Positions 31,343 through 44,015 of a stretch of 64,000 nt of DNA are shown here, piece by piece (positions within the stretch are counted from its first letter, which is position 1; every line of letters starts with the position of its first letter). The notes under the pieces are model-generated. The model was not told where the DNA came from and did not search any database. It saw only the letters and a program-made list of their open reading frames with translations. The stretch comes from Hyaloperonospora brassicae (taxonomy: Eukaryota > Oomycota > Peronosporomycetes > Peronosporales > Peronosporaceae). The position numbers were made by a program, and so were the translations under genes. The stretch spans positions 34,106-98,105 of the forward strand of contig CANTFL010001470.1 of assembly GCA_947650285.1 (NCBI GenBank). The letters are read 5' to 3'.

Positions 31343-32943
31343 ATGTCTATGCGGGGTGACTCAAGTCACACAGAGTCTGTGCCTGTGCCAGCTTCTGCGG
31401 CAGACGGTTCGTCGTCTGCTGCTCGTTCTTCGCCTGCAGCAACAGGTGCTGCAGGTGCACGTGCTTTCACACCGCGTGCGCATAATGACCCTGACATAGA
31501 GGTCATCTACTCTGGCGAGTCAGACGTGTCTGACTCGGGCAATGCTGCAGAGGTATCGCGTTCACCTGCGGTGCCTCATTCATCCACGACACTGCCGGAC
31601 GTACGGTTCGTGACATGCGTCACAGTCTGTTCGGCAGTGATGACGAATCTGATGATGAGTATGTTTGCTCATCACCGAGATCAGCTCGTGCTCCTTCGCA
31701 CGAGCGACTTGACGATGATGCAAGCCATCGTCATACTGACAACCGTGGTACCCACAAGGGTACCACTGTGAAGCGTGATGAGCTCAAGCCGTGGCGTTTG
31801 CCTGAACAGCTCATCAATGGCTTGTCTCACGAAACAAGACAACACCATCGAATACCCTTATTCGATGCGACTGAGCTTCATGGCTTGGATACCAGCGCGA
31901 GCAACTTTTGCGCTGAGGAAGAATTTTATCTCGATGCTTTCTTCAAGCATTGATGGTACAATGGCAACCAAAAGCGTGACAAGGCCTCGCTTTTGGCTGC
32001 GTGGAACGCGTTCGTCCAAAACTTAAAGAATTTTGGACGAGAAGGGTGGCTCAAGAAACTTAAGGCGACACGCCTCAGGTTCAAAAAGCGAACGCCAACC
32101 GGTGCAAGGTACCGGTTGCACTGTTTATTGAGTGAGGCATACATTCCTTGCCTCACTTGGGGAGATCCTTGTACGAGTTGTGTTGACAACTCGCAACGTG
32201 CACATAGGGACGTGTATTCCGTAAGTTCGCCCTGGGGAAGGGCACACATCTCGGCTAAGATGCGGGACGCGATTGCAAACTTGCAATCCGTCTACAAGCG
32301 CCAAAAGCGCGTGTTTACCGATGTGCCCTCGGACCTATCGGATGGGTCTCGTCATACTGGTGGACGAGACCTTCAACATCCATCAACAGCTGAGAGCGGG
32401 GTTCCCAGCTGTCATACGATGGTGGATACCCCCGCCACTGGACGAGGTAGCTCGTCCTTAATCATGAATCGTCACGGTGATTTAGGATACGCTCCACTAG
32501 AAATCGTCGACCACCGTGAGCATCCACCAAAAGATGTGGTGGAGGAGGAGAGACCTCCTCCAGATGATTCGGTTCACCATCTCGACCCTTACGAGATGGA
32601 TCGCGCAATCGATGAATTGCGCCATGACTTGAAGCACGAGCGCTACTAGCGCTACGCTTTGACTGATACCGTGCGGAAGAACCGCAAGGATCACGAGGCT
32701 GATCGGGAGAGGGATCGCGCCGATTATGCCACAGCGCAGCTTCAGGTCGAGCGGGATGTCCGCTTCCTTTCCGGCGAGCTGGCGACAGCTCGCGGGGAAA
32801 TATCTCGGTTGAGTTCCGAGGTATCTTATCTGCGCGACTAGACGGATCGTCTGGAGCGCGAACGCAAGAACTTGATGGATGTTCTTGAACGTGGGGGCTA
32901 TCTTCATCGAAAGAAGAAGGCTAGTACTGACAGTACGGCCTGA
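31343..32943 (+). pseudogene. Antisense accessory ORF of B2
   Basis: Plus-strand mirror of the B1 antisense frame. ATG 31343, frame loss near 31610, TGA after 31951, main open block 31993-32649 with CLTWGDPCTSC (Arg to Trp change in the Cys motif relative to B1), TAG, coiled coil 32659-32841, final stop 32941-32943. Shares the B1 lesions, so the decay precedes the duplication or was copied by conversion. Confidence 0.68.
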
Positions 32944-33620
32944 GCCTCCCCACGTAAAACATAGGATGCGTGCGCATCTTACGTGGCAACTCGAGTGTGT
33001 ATGCATTGCCCTTGCGATGCAACACTCGAAATGGCCCAATGTACTTCGGCAGTAGTTTACTACTGCCGACACTAGTGACTGCGTGTCCAGGTAGGTTTAC
33101 CGTAGACAGTAGTACTAGGTCGTTAACCTTAAATGAAAGAACATTTGCTCTTCCATTCTTGTCTGCGTTCCGTTTCTGGCGGTCCACCGCATTTGCGATG
33201 GAGTCCTGAACGAAACGGACTACCGCCTCTCGAGTCAGCAGGAAGTTCTCTGCTGACTCGTTCTTTTGTCTTTCAGTGCTCTTCGTGCGCACTGCTAAGA
33301 GATCCTTCTCTTCTTCAGCGAGGTTGTCTTCTTCCTCGCTGGAATAATCGTTGACGATGCTGAATATACCAGCATCGTCATCATCATCTAAATCAATAAT
33401 AGCTTTGTCGTAATTATTGCGGTGATTTTCTCCATCGATGTCGACCTGATCGACATCGGCATCATACGTGACGACGTTAGCGTCGACACGTGATGAGCAA
33501 GAGCCAAAACGGCTTTGCTCGAGCGAGTCTCTCCCCCTTATCCAAGAGTCATACTCTAAAGGGCGGGAACACGTGGATGGCGTAAGCCATTCACGTAAAA
33601 CGGTGTGTGCTGGGTTGAGG
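32315..33620 (-). pseudogene. Acidic linker, integrase C-domain and chromodomain of B2
   Basis: Same organisation as B1 in reverse: integrase C-domain open at 32921-33292 with KYIGPFRVLHRKG, acidic stretch about 33300-33460, chromodomain frame ending at 32315. Overlapped on the plus strand by the antisense gene. Confidence 0.82.
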
Positions 33621-34320
33621 CATGCACCTAATTATTGATGGCGAATTCCACCATGGGTAGTAATTCGCTCCAACTCGAAAACGAGTGGACATATCATCGA
33701 AGGATCTCTTCGAGGACACGGTTCGCATGTTTCGTCTGACCATCTGTTTCGGGATGGTCAGAAGTAGACATTTTCAATCGTGTTCCGAGAGAACAAAACA
33801 CGGATTGCCAAAATTCCGCCGTGAACCGAGGGTCACGGTCGGATACGAGTGAACGGGGCAACCCGTGGAGTCGGAAGATCGTGTCAAGAAAGACACGAGC
33901 ACAATTGGGTGCCGTGATGGACTCGGGCACTGCAGCAAGATGAACCATCTTGCTGAAACGATCAACGAACACAAGAATACCATTATTCTTGTGAGCGTCT
34001 CCGAGAAATTCGAAGACAAATTCCATGGACGCGGACTCCCAACACTCTGTCGGGACCGGCAGAGGTTGTAGTGGTGCACGGGATGAAGGACTAGGCTTCA
34101 CCCGTTGAAAAATCTCGCAAGCACGTATGTACTTGCGTACAGACTGGTACTGGCGTGGTCAGTAAAAGTCACGACTTACCGTGAGGTAAGTCTTTTCTCT
34201 TCCACGATGGCCACCTGTTTGGCCTTCGTGACACTCATACATGATGCGTAATCGCAAATCATCATGATCGGGAACGACGACACGCCTCGTGTCGTCGGTA
34301 AGTGCTGTATAGTATAGCAG
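33621..34320 (-). pseudogene. Integrase of B2
   Basis: Core 33694-34101 identical in type to B1, including the MEFVFEF and QTKHANR changes that destroy two triad residues, CEIFQ in the zinc finger, and the TGA at the FYWP Trp. Confidence 0.85.
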
Positions 34321-34324
34321 GCCG

Positions 34325-35250
34325 TTACGCGTTATCCGAGGAGGATCGGTACAAAGCCGGTAAATCCTTCAATGATTCAATGGATGGATTCAACAGATGA
34401 TCCAGTAATCGCAGAAGATCCTTATCTTCTGCGGATGCCTTTCGTATGTCATCGAGTAAAGGCGATGACGGCACACTGACTGACAGTGCCGCACCAGTGG
34501 GCTTATCCTCACTGTTGGATTGTGCGTCCGGCTCGAAATCGGGCCGGCGCGAAAGCGCATTAGCGACAGCATTGAGTCGTCCTGGTTTATACTCCACGGA
34601 GAAGTTATACTCCGCGAAGAAAGACAGCCACCTCGCCATTCTCTGCGAGAGGTGTGGACTGTTTACGGCCGTGCGTAGTGACGCATGGTCCGTATAGACG
34701 ATGAACGGTCTATATCCCAGGAGATAGACTTGGAACTTAGCCAGTGCATACTTCATGGCAAGTAGTTCCTTGTCATGCACTGGGTAGTTGCGTTCAGCTG
34801 GTTGCATCTGAAGCGACTGATAACAGTGACGCGCTCTGCTCCGTCTGTGTCATACTGCACCAACGCACAGCCGATAGCAAAAGCGCTGGCGTCACAGACC
34901 ACATGAAATGGTCTGTTCTGATCTGCAATCGCCAAGATGGGCGATTGCATCAAGCATTTCTTGATGCTTTCAAAGGAACGCTGACAATCAGCGTTCCATG
35001 ACCACTTGACATCTTTCTTGAGTAACCAAGAAAGATGTACCGTCATCTCGGCGTAGTTGCGAGAGTACTTGTGCAAGTACGCCGATATTCCAAGGAACTT
35101 CCTTCGTACCTTGACACCGACTGGCACTGGCCAGTAGGTGATCGCCTTGATCTTTTCGGGATCAGGGCGTACGCCGTGTTTACCCACAATGCACCCAAGA
35201 AGTGGTATTTCGCTAACCGCGAATATTCCTTGAAGTCGATCAAATCCTTG
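34325..35250 (-). pseudogene. RNase H and RT remnant of B2
   Basis: RNase H pieces 34325-34807 and 34753-35187, with VVCDASAFAIG, YTDHASL and ANALSRR. The RT junction at about 35228 is identical to that of B1 (24690), so both copies descend from one deletion or recombination event. Confidence 0.85.
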
Positions 35251-35357
35251 TACAAAGGATTTGACTGAAACAACTTCCAGGACTGAGACGTGTGTCGCTC
35301 AATCCTAGTCTTCTCATCGAGGACACTTTCGTCCATCGATGAGCTGCTGAGAACCTG

Positions 35358-36540
35358 TTAGTTCTCAGATAATACTGTCGCCGACCGGATATCGGCCACA
35401 TACTCATTCTCTGTGACGAGTATGCAGATCTGCTTGACTTTTCTACTACGCAGATCACGCAAGAACCGTTTCGGTTCTAGCGTTGGCAACTGAGTTATCT
35501 CCGAAGTTAACTTCGGGGGCACAATCAGATCAAGTGTATAAGCGCCTACACTTGATCCGTCATTGACCAAGACGTTCAACGTCTCGGTTACTTCCTGGGA
35601 ATTTGCTTCCACAGGTTGCAGGAAGCCTAATCCTTCAGCAAGTGACTCTTGAGGAATTCCTTCCTCAAGTACGTGGGGACTTATTCCCTCGACGTCTTCT
35701 GACTGTGGCTGTGCAACCACAGTCAGGCACCTATCCTCTACAGTCGACTCTCCCGTTGACCTAGAGTGACCGTGTTGCCCTTTGGTGACAACAGGCTTCT
35801 TCTGTATAGGGTGTTGCCCGCTAGGCATACATCCATGTCCCGATCCACTTGACTTATTCGAGTGGTGGACCTTCGGCGCCGCCTGTACTTCTGTACAGCC
35901 GCCGGGAGCTTGCTCCACAGTGTAGTGATCAACTACACTGCGATCTTGTGCAGTCGTGCTAACGACCGTACCGCAAGTGAGGCCATCGCACCCACTCGCA
36001 GTACCTTCACACACTTGTGGACGCTCCATGACGTTCATCAGATGGCCATCTGATGAACAAGCGGCAGGCATCTTCACGGATCGATGCTGCCAGCTCACTC
36101 TTGGCTCGTAGTTTCTGAGCCAATGTAATCCCAGGATGACATCAAATTTGTCATCCAGATCCAGTACGATGAAGTCATCATCGTACTGTTCGCTCTCTAA
36201 AGTGTAGTGGATTCCTACTACACGTTTCTCAACGGTTATCGATGCGCCTGTTGCAAGGCGCACCGTCATCCTCGTGAGGAGAATGTCGCGCTCAACAAAC
36301 TTGAGCCTACAACCCTCTAGTGACTGGCGACGAACAAAGTTGTTCGACACCCTACAGTCTACTAGGGCACGAAGTGACAAATCATTTGTCGCTTCCAACT
36401 TCAAGGTGATGAGCGAAACGTCATCACCAGGTGCAGAGACACACAATGATTGTGTATCTGGAGCAAATTTCGTCAAGAGATTTGCAAATTCCCTTGAGGT
36501 TTCTGGATCAGTAGGGCGCTCCGCCCCTACTGACCCCGTC
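35358..36540 (-). pseudogene. Protease and linker of B2, active-site mutant
   Basis: Long pol frame as in B1 (372 codons from 36476 plus the overlap). The active site reads LVDCRVSNNF: the Gly-Ala after the catalytic Asp-Cys has become Arg-Val, which should abolish activity. The linker is the same His/Ser/Gly-rich type. Confidence 0.83.
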
Positions 36541-37681
36541 CATTTTTTGATGGTCCGTCTCGCTGTTGCGGCTTCGCAGCAGCGTTGGAGCCACGCCCAT
36601 TGCCCTTTCTGGCAAATGGTCGTCCATTTCGCTCAGTACTGTTTGGTACTGGGCGTGGAGCACTACACTCATGTGCGAAGTGCCCTAACTTCTGACATCG
36701 ATTGCATTTCTGCATTCGCTTGTTGTTTGAAGAGCGAGGTCTCTCGCTCTCAACATAACAGAGGTCCATTGGTTCTGGATCTCCGATCTCTTGTCGTCTC
36801 GGTGGACGATAAGAGTTTCAGGTAGCATGAGCCTGTCTCATGCTGAAGTCTTCCTGTTCCGCGACTGATATCGCTTCTTCCAGCGTATTAAGCTCTAGGC
36901 GGAACAGGTGGCTCCTGACGGGCCCTTCTGCGATCCCTTGCATGAACACCGTAATCAACGTGTGTTCATTTACCGGGTTGGAAGTTACACTACTCGCGAG
37001 GAGTCGTATATGTTGAGCGTAAGCGTGCACATCACGCTTATCCTGCTTGAGTTTCAGTAGCTCTGAACGAGCTCTGAACTCAGCTCGTGGCAGCTCAAAC
37101 GTTTGTCTGAGCCGGGACTTGAAGTCATCTAGCGACCTAAACACATTTGGGTCGCTACTCTCGAGCCCTAAGGCCCAAGTTTTGGCACGTCCGGCCAAGT
37201 GGGTCTGAGAAAATGTGAGTTTCATTTCCTCATCGTTGACACGACGTGCCTTCAAGGCTCTGTCGAGTTCGACGAACCACAATAACAGGGAGTCCTCCGG
37301 GACTCCACTGTACTTGGAGGTGTCAACTTTCATGACTTCGGGACGACGCGCATGTGTCGTCCTGCCCACAGCAGCATGGAATTGCTGCTGTCTCAACAGC
37401 TCTGTCTGTTGAGCACCGAGTTCTCTCAAATGCTCGGCCTGTTGAGAGCCTTGCTGGTGAAACAAGGCTGCTTTATCCCTTTCGGCGACAAGTTCATTTT
37501 GAATGAACTTGGCAATAGCGGCATGTTGTTGGTCTCTGTATAGAGACTCCAACATGGCGCTAATAGCGACCTCGCATACGGTAGAACTCATTCGTTCTAC
37601 CGCACTCCAATCGATGTCACTCAAATGGTTAAACCCTTCACGCGTGTCGTGAAAGGTTTCTTCATCATTCAACATGTTCAT
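36527..37681 (-). pseudogene. gag: gag of B2, one stop codon
   Basis: ATG at 37679-37681. Open to 36818-36820, where TGA interrupts the region just before the knuckle (B1 has a sense codon). Continues 36527-36769 with CNRCQKLGHFAHEC and the basic tail. The TAA of B1 gag is CAA here, so the two copies are broken at different places. Confidence 0.88.
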
Positions 37682-37725
37682 GTTGGATGCTGTGGTCCTT
37701 GGAAGGACTACAAAGTGCTGCCAGG

Positions 37726-38112
37726 TGTAACGGGGCACACCCTTGCGTGAACTTAACGCAAGGGTATCGTGCACCGACTAGCGTACACGAGGCAAACGAG
37801 GAAGCGTAGATAAGGGAAAAGTAAAAATGTTGTATTAATTTAATTAAGTCGTTTTTTTACTGTCTCTCTGTTTGACTTAACATAATTACATTAATATAAC
37901 TGAATGTATGACGACGTCTACTCACCGCTCATTGCGCGCGTCTTGCGGCGATTGGTGGGTTGATATCGTCACGATATCAACCAATGAGCAGACTCTTTGG
38001 TCGCCTCACCAATATCACCACTTTTGGTGATATTGTTAAAAGAATATTCAACTTAATATTCTTTATTGTCACTTTCTTTTAAAATGACACTTCCATGTAA
38101 CGGGCTGCCCCG
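37726..38112 (-). repeat. 5' LTR of B2
   Basis: Starts TGTAACGGGG on the plus strand; the far end stops at CCCCG instead of CCCCGTTACA, so the last few bases are mutated or lost. Confidence 0.88.
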
Positions 38113-41100
38113 AAACTTGCGTGCTCACCCTTGCCGAGCGAAAACGCGCCACAGACTGCTATACCATGGCATATCGTCGAGTGTGTTTCACTTGAGCTTG
38201 CGGACATCTTTGAAAAGTGTAGTCGTCGTGCAACCTTCACGAATGGGCACATTTCCTTGCAGCACTTTTTGACGGCAGCTCATGTTTGCAATCGTGTTGT
38301 TTGCGTGTCGACTTGAAACACCATCGAAACGCAAAAAGTGGCCGCTCGTGCTGGTAAATTTCGCATGGATGAGCGACACAGTAGAACCTTATCCTTTCGA
38401 TGTTGTTTAAAACAGCAACTCACGCATTGCTGGCCACGCACCTATTCAACTATCGTGACGTCAAGTCTTTGGTCCGGAACGATGCCTACTGTGGTGTCCA
38501 GCATCGAGATCCTCCTTACAACTCGACAAGCTACTTCCCAGCGAATCGGAACACTCATTGAATAACTTCATCATGTGTTTGGCCGAATCACGCAGCATCA
38601 GTTGCCGCGGTGTGGACGGAAGCATGTAGCTGACAAGTTTCTACACCTTTTTACTATATGTGCGGCACCAACTACTAAACTCGGTCATTCTGCACTAAGG
38701 TATTTTACGCTAGCACGGATACAACGCATTGCAAGCTGAGTAGGGGCTTCTTGCACCCGCTGGCGCGGTGACTTCTAACGGCAAGATTGCGGCGCTCGCT
38801 GTGAGTGGCTCGAGAGGATTATCCTTGATGATAAATGTCCGTTTTGTGACTTCCGACAAATCAAATCTGGAAATCATGAGGTTCAAGACTCTGCCGTACG
38901 ATTTGCGAATCATCTGATCCGAGGATACATCTGACGACGTCTGCTCGTTTGTCACGATTCAAATTCCGGCGACAAACATTGATCCAGCACAACACAGTCT
39001 TCATCACGTCGTCTGCATACGGTGCCCACCACGTATAATCCGTAATATTGGTTTCGGCGACCAAATTTGAAAAAGAAACAAATTACATTTTTTGCCGTTT
39101 TCGCAACCGAAATTTCAACCGTACACGCTCCCGTCACACTGCACGTAAAAGACACGTTATTTGCACGTTACAACTCCAATCAATGTACTAATAATTTGGG
39201 AGTTGGTATTTACCACTCACTCTTCAATAACCACCATCACCCTTTTTATATAAAAATACCATGCATATATCTCTCGCGCGGTAATTGGCTGAATATAAAC
39301 TGACAAAAAAATAATTAGAATGCAAACTTTCACGCGAAATCGTAAAAATGGTTAAAATTTGACATAGGTTTGAACGCGTTACTCTTTCCTGTATTCTAGT
39401 TGAGATTTACAAGCGCTACAATCCCCAGGTACTGCTAATATATACTTTTGGTTTGTATTAAAGTTTCATTCGTCCTCAGCACCAAGAAAATTGGACGTTA
39501 CAAATGAAGTCACTGCAGGAGTCGGAAGAGGTTGCCGACATTTTTATCGAACGTGTCTTGTTTCTCCACAACCACCACATTAACGTACTGGCAGCAACAT
39601 TTTAATTACAACTTTAATATGCGATAGATTCCGCTGAGTAGAACTCTGAAATATGTATCCTACCGATGGATGCCCCGATTCATTAACATTGTTTCGCGTC
39701 CATGCTGTGCAAATGGGTTATAGACCTACGCTGCCGATAGCATATCCAGATAATTAAGGTTAACTCGCTGTCTGTACGAGGTTCCCTCTCTATTTTTTGC
39801 TAATGTGCAATTCATTCTTTCGTCGATTGATGTAGGTGCTTTATCAATTACCTCTTTTCAAAAAGGCTGCACCAATTACCGATGTGAAGCAATATGTCCG
39901 TTCTGGTGAAAGTGTAAATCAAACCACAAAGTTTGTGCAACAACAAAGCGTCCGTTTAACAGCGAGCGAGTTTAGTATTAAGTGAGCTTATTTCTGTTAC
40001 TACGATAAGCCAATCACAACTTAAGCAAATACGGAGAGTGAGTGGTGGTTAGCGAAAAGTGATTGGTGAATAGTGGCTCCCATTAACGAACAACCACCAA
40101 CATGTCGCGCCTCAATACGTGGCTACGGCGCTTGCAGATTATGAGAAAATGATTGTGCGCCCGCAGTGTCATCCAAATTCAACGTGATTATACAGCCGAG
40201 AAGGGCTGTTATGATAGGCTGTCACTAGGACCGGCCATCACATCGATTTACCAACATCGCGAACTGATCTTTATCGAAATGTTCTGTGGATAACTAAAAT
40301 GACATGCTCGAAAAAATGGAAACTGTACGTTTATAGGCCTTGAGGAGATGGTTCCAAATTTCTTGCGTCCTTCGCTCTTACGACCATCCGCCGCCATGCT
40401 TGAAAAGGACGTATATCACATAATCTTGACCAGAAAGGCCGTCCATTACGCTCTAAAGAAGTATCGGTCGCACCTTAGGGTCCCAAATGTAATTTAGATG
40501 GATGTGGACATTTTAGCAGCTACCCTTTATTGTACTTCGCAACATATGGCAAAACGTGATGAATTATGATTAATTTCGATAATTGCCTGCGTTGTTAAAT
40601 GGTGAATAGATAATGGACAGGCAAACAATGCAGGGTGACGAAAGCCATTTTTGCACTTTTGAGATTGCGAAATGGTTGTTTCAAGCTAAAGCTTCTACTA
40701 ATTAGTAGGGTAGCATGTGGAAAGTTTGAAAAATCAATAGAATAGAATACGCAGGTACTTTCGGGGCGGCCACATATGGCTCGCCGCGGGCTATTCTCCA
40801 CAAATTTCTCCGATCATAGGGTCGTATAACTGCGCGAAAAAACTTGTCAATTAAAAATCCGAGACTATAGAAATGAAGCTAGTAGCGTCCTCAAGCCACC
40901 TATAGTCTTATTTTTGCTGTTTATGAAGTATGGGGTAAGGAGTAGCTGAGTGACGGAGACCGGAAAATGGAACAAGGTATAAATAGTTCACCCGATACAG
41001 GATGACGAGTGCGGTTCGTGCAAGTCCTTGACGGGTATGCTTGGTGGATGAAACTCTGATAAGTACGACCGATATTAAGAGTGTGTTAACGATTCGGATC

Positions 41101-41891
41101 ACAATCCCTATTGATTGTACGGAAAGGCTATTGCAGTACCGATGACCACGACAGACATATTCTTATCCTCAATCAGTAACGCATCTGTTCCGTTTCGAAT
41201 TGTCTCCAATCATACACAAATTGTCATTGACAAAAGCACGCGATGACCCGGACTTGAGCAAAGCAGCGTCGCGTGAACCTGAAGATTTATCTACACACAA
41301 TCTGGACTAGGGCTGGCGGTAAGCACCAACACCAGTCTACTACGCTTATATACGCTTCTATTTTGCCTCCACCTCGCGCGATCACCAAATTCGAAATAAA
41401 CAAATATGCGCGCAAGGACATTTGTAAAGCGAACTGGCAATCTATTGCGGGTATGGTCGAGTACAAAGAATGAACGTTGCGACAATGACCACGCTTGCAA
41501 GTTTGTGTCATTCGTGTACGCGCTTGCTTCCCCCATCTTCGCTGCCAAGCTGACGTCAAACAAGCCTCTGTCCCTCATCACGGGCAACACACTCTAGGGG
41601 AAATCATCCTTCTCAAGAGCCGAAGTGGGTGGGTCATGACTCGGGGAGCTTCCCGTGAGACCTCAAGTCGCGCGGGTAGATGATGCGGGGATTATTTACG
41701 ACTGTCAACCTCCCTGTCAGCGACCCCGCGCCACGAGTCACTGCTCTGGCATACATAAAAGTCTGTACAAGGTATTGCGCACGCGGCCGGTATGGGGGTT
41801 ATCCCAACACACGTGCTATCGCTTCGGCGTATGCACACATTTTTTAAAAAAGAAATTGAGTGACCGAATAGTGCACAAGCATAGGTGCACG
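38113..41891. other. AT-richer unique island without convincing genes
   Basis: 3.8 kb between B2 and element C. Base composition is visibly more AT-rich, with poly-A/T runs, than the elements. 39304-40594 has no open frame worth noting. Short frames: plus 38131-38316, minus 38710-38955 and 38861-39064, plus 41406-41683; none has a recognisable domain. The dense short hairpins seen in the elements are not apparent here. Probably intergenic host DNA with decayed remnants. Confidence 0.6.
38710..38955 (-). other. Short open frame, possible gene relic
   Basis: 81 codons of protein-like composition (VLNLMISRFDLSEVTKRTF and a Pro/Ala-rich end). An overlapping frame (38861-39064) reads DYTWWAPYADDVMKT just upstream, suggesting one decayed coding region with a frame change. 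Not recognised. Confidence 0.2.
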
Positions 41892-42374
41892 TGCGACGGG
41901 GTTCTACAACAGGTGTGGGTGTAACAGGTTACATAACATGTGTGGTACACAAGAGACAGATTCTTATAAAAAATGATATTCGAACACCCTATCAATTGTT
42001 GGGGGCTGACGTTTGTCAGCCACCCAAGAAGAGATATTTTAGGAGGTATTAATTAATACAGTAGTGACTAGGTCAAGTGCGTTATTCTGAGGTGTTATTT
42101 TAGATAAACATTAATCAAGTTCAGTTCCCATTTCGATCACTTAAGACACGTGCCTCAAGAGGCGTCTTTGATCGGTAAGAGCTAGCAACGCCTGTGAAGG
42201 TAGCTACTCTTGAGCACTCTGTGCTGCGATTCTCTTGAAACGTTTGATCCCCTAAAACAGGGACCGTAAGATCTTTGAGCTTGCTGACTTTCTGAGTCGG
42301 GTTCTCTGAAACCAATGTTGCTCGTTGAGCGTTAAGTCTTCCTCTGACTTAAGGAGATGTGTTGCTACGCTACA
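41892..42374 (+). repeat. 5' LTR of C
   Basis: About 483 bp. Starts TGCGACGGGG (degenerate TGTAACGGGG), ends near GCTACGCTACA. Aligns with 63540-64000. Several dozen differences between the pair suggest an older insertion than D. Confidence 0.88.
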
Positions 42375-42432
42375 TTACGTAGCACTCGTAGTAAATATAC
42401 GCTGGAGGCTTTGCGACTGATCCTGTGTGAGG

Positions 42433-43468
42433 ATGGAGCAATCCACACTCGTCTCTGAGGCTCAAACGATCGCGCTCGATAAGCTGACCGCGGCCATAGG
42501 CCGTGAGTATGTGGAGTTTCTAGCTACACAAGGTCTCGATTTGTTCAATGCACGAGTCGAGGCATTCGTGCAGTTTGAAATGGCCCTTGTAGGGCAGGTT
42601 CAAAACTATGTAGCGTCGTCTATGCCGGCACGCTACGTGGCAATGCCAGACGAAGAGGCTTAGCCTCGTCCCCTTCGGGTGGGCGTTAAACATCATTCCG
42701 GGTAGGAGAGAGAAAACCTGACCCTCTGGATCCGTGAGATTGAGATGGCCATGAGCCCTGGAATGTTCTCACTTGATCACCACCAGGTCTCACTGGCTAT
42801 TTCTTAGCTCGGTGGAAGAGCTAGAGAGTGGGCTCTGACGTGTGGCACGTCGGTCGACTTGGCGTTTCCAACATGAGATTCGCTCAAGTTAGACCTTTTG
42901 AGAGTTTTCTCTCCTCCCAACCAGGATAATCGCGTGCGATCACGATTCTTGTCTACCCGTCAGGGTAAGAATGAGCTAACGGAATATGTCCAAGAGTTGA
43001 GAGCTCTGATGGCTTCTATGCAGTCCGACCCTCTCCCTGAGACAGTCTATGTGACTGTGTTCATGGAAGGTCTTCGTAATGGCGTTGTCAGGACAGAAGT
43101 GTTTCGAATCCATCCCTCTACTTTTGAGGAAGCTGTGAGCATCGCTCAAAATGCTGAACACAACTTTAAGTCGTCCAGACTTGGTTGTAATGGGTACAAC
43201 CCAAGCTTTGCGAGGGCGACCTCTGCAAGCACATCGGCCTCCCCTTAAGCCAGAATAGATGGATCTCAGCCATGTTGAAGATAAAGGTGAAGCGTAGATT
43301 CATGTTGCAGAGCAACGACAGGAAGTGAAACGCTGTTATATGCGCTGAAGCACTAAACACTTGCGTCCCATTTGTCCTTTTCGTAAACAACAACCGACTC
43401 ATATGGGTCGAAACCCCAGCCCCAACCAGAAACCTGGTATGGCAAGGGGAAGCGTCGACACCCAGTAG
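42433..43468 (+). pseudogene. gag: gag of C, broken
   Basis: ATG 42433. Open to TAG 42661, then stops and frame changes; a clear capsid stretch at 42898-43248 (RVRSRFLSTRQGKNELTEYVQELRALM style). The nucleocapsid knuckle region near 43330-43375 is degenerate: C-Y-M-R, stop, then H-L-R-P-I-C. The stop TAG at 43466-43468 lies inside a hairpin, as in A and B. Confidence 0.82.
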
Positions 43469-43488
43469 GTGCGGGGCGCCCTACTGGG
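43461..43488 (+). other. Hairpin at the gag/pol boundary of C
   Basis: CCCAGTAGG (43461-43469) pairs with CCTACTGGG (43480-43488). It encloses the gag stop exactly as TCAGTAGGG/CCCTACTGA does in families A and B. No canonical slippery heptamer is visible upstream. Confidence 0.6.
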
Positions 43489-43599
43489 GTACAACTGAGT
43501 TCTGTTACTTCTCTACGATGTAGAGGAAAACAGTGCTGAGCACCACTGAGCTCTGTGCCCTCCATCACAGAGCGTGGATACAATCCCGACTTGTTAGTC

Positions 43600-44013
43600 G
43601 CTGAGGATACAGCGAAAGACTTTGAAAAGCATTAGTCGATCCTAATCAACTCCGGAGCATCATGCAATTATGCTCGACATCGTTCCCTCGATGGAAGTTA
43701 GCGATACGCTAAAGCTCTCCAAGCGCACGATGGTGATTCGATCGCCGTTCGTTTAGCGACTGGTAGTCGTGTCACTGTGCCTAGAGGTGCGTTGAACTTA
43801 GGTGTGAAGTTTTTGGACTTTGATAGCATTGAACGCTGCCTTGCACTCGATTTAGATTCGAGATACGATCTTATCCTGGGTATGTCTTGGCTCGGACGCC
43901 ATGAGCCATGTATTGATTGGAGGTCTAAGATCTTAGGTACCACGCGCAATGTTCCTAGCGAAGATTTAGAGAGTCATGATAGTCGTTGTGATACTAAGTC
44001 ACTGCATGCTACA
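43600..44013 (+). pseudogene. Protease of C, active site Asp to Asn, split by D
   Basis: Encodes LINSGASCNYARH where the retropepsin family has D-(S/T)-G-A: the codon at 43648-43650 is AAC. After stops and a frame change, VRLATGSRVTV and LDLDSRYDLILGMSWL follow (43740-43900). The frame then runs into the LTR of D. Confidence 0.8.
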
Positions 44014-44015
44014 TG

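Larger units (their letters stand above)
30821..38112 (-). mobile_element. Ty3/gypsy chromovirus B2, inverted copy of B1, RT-deleted
   Basis: Minus-strand copy with the same RT deletion, stops and linker as B1; internal DNA appears about 99% identical. LTRs differ from each other and from those of B1. No target-site duplication seen: left flank CGTTT, and the right LTR breaks off at CCCCG followed by AAACT. Faces B1 tail to tail. Confidence 0.93.

Noticed and set aside
38131..38316. LTAAHVC resembling the trypsin catalytic His motif
   Set aside because: No other serine protease motif nearby and the frame is only 61 codons; chance match.
39304..40594. Search for tRNA, rRNA or promoter features in the long ORF-free stretch
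   Set aside because: No cloverleaf or rRNA-like segment recognised; only AT-rich DNA.
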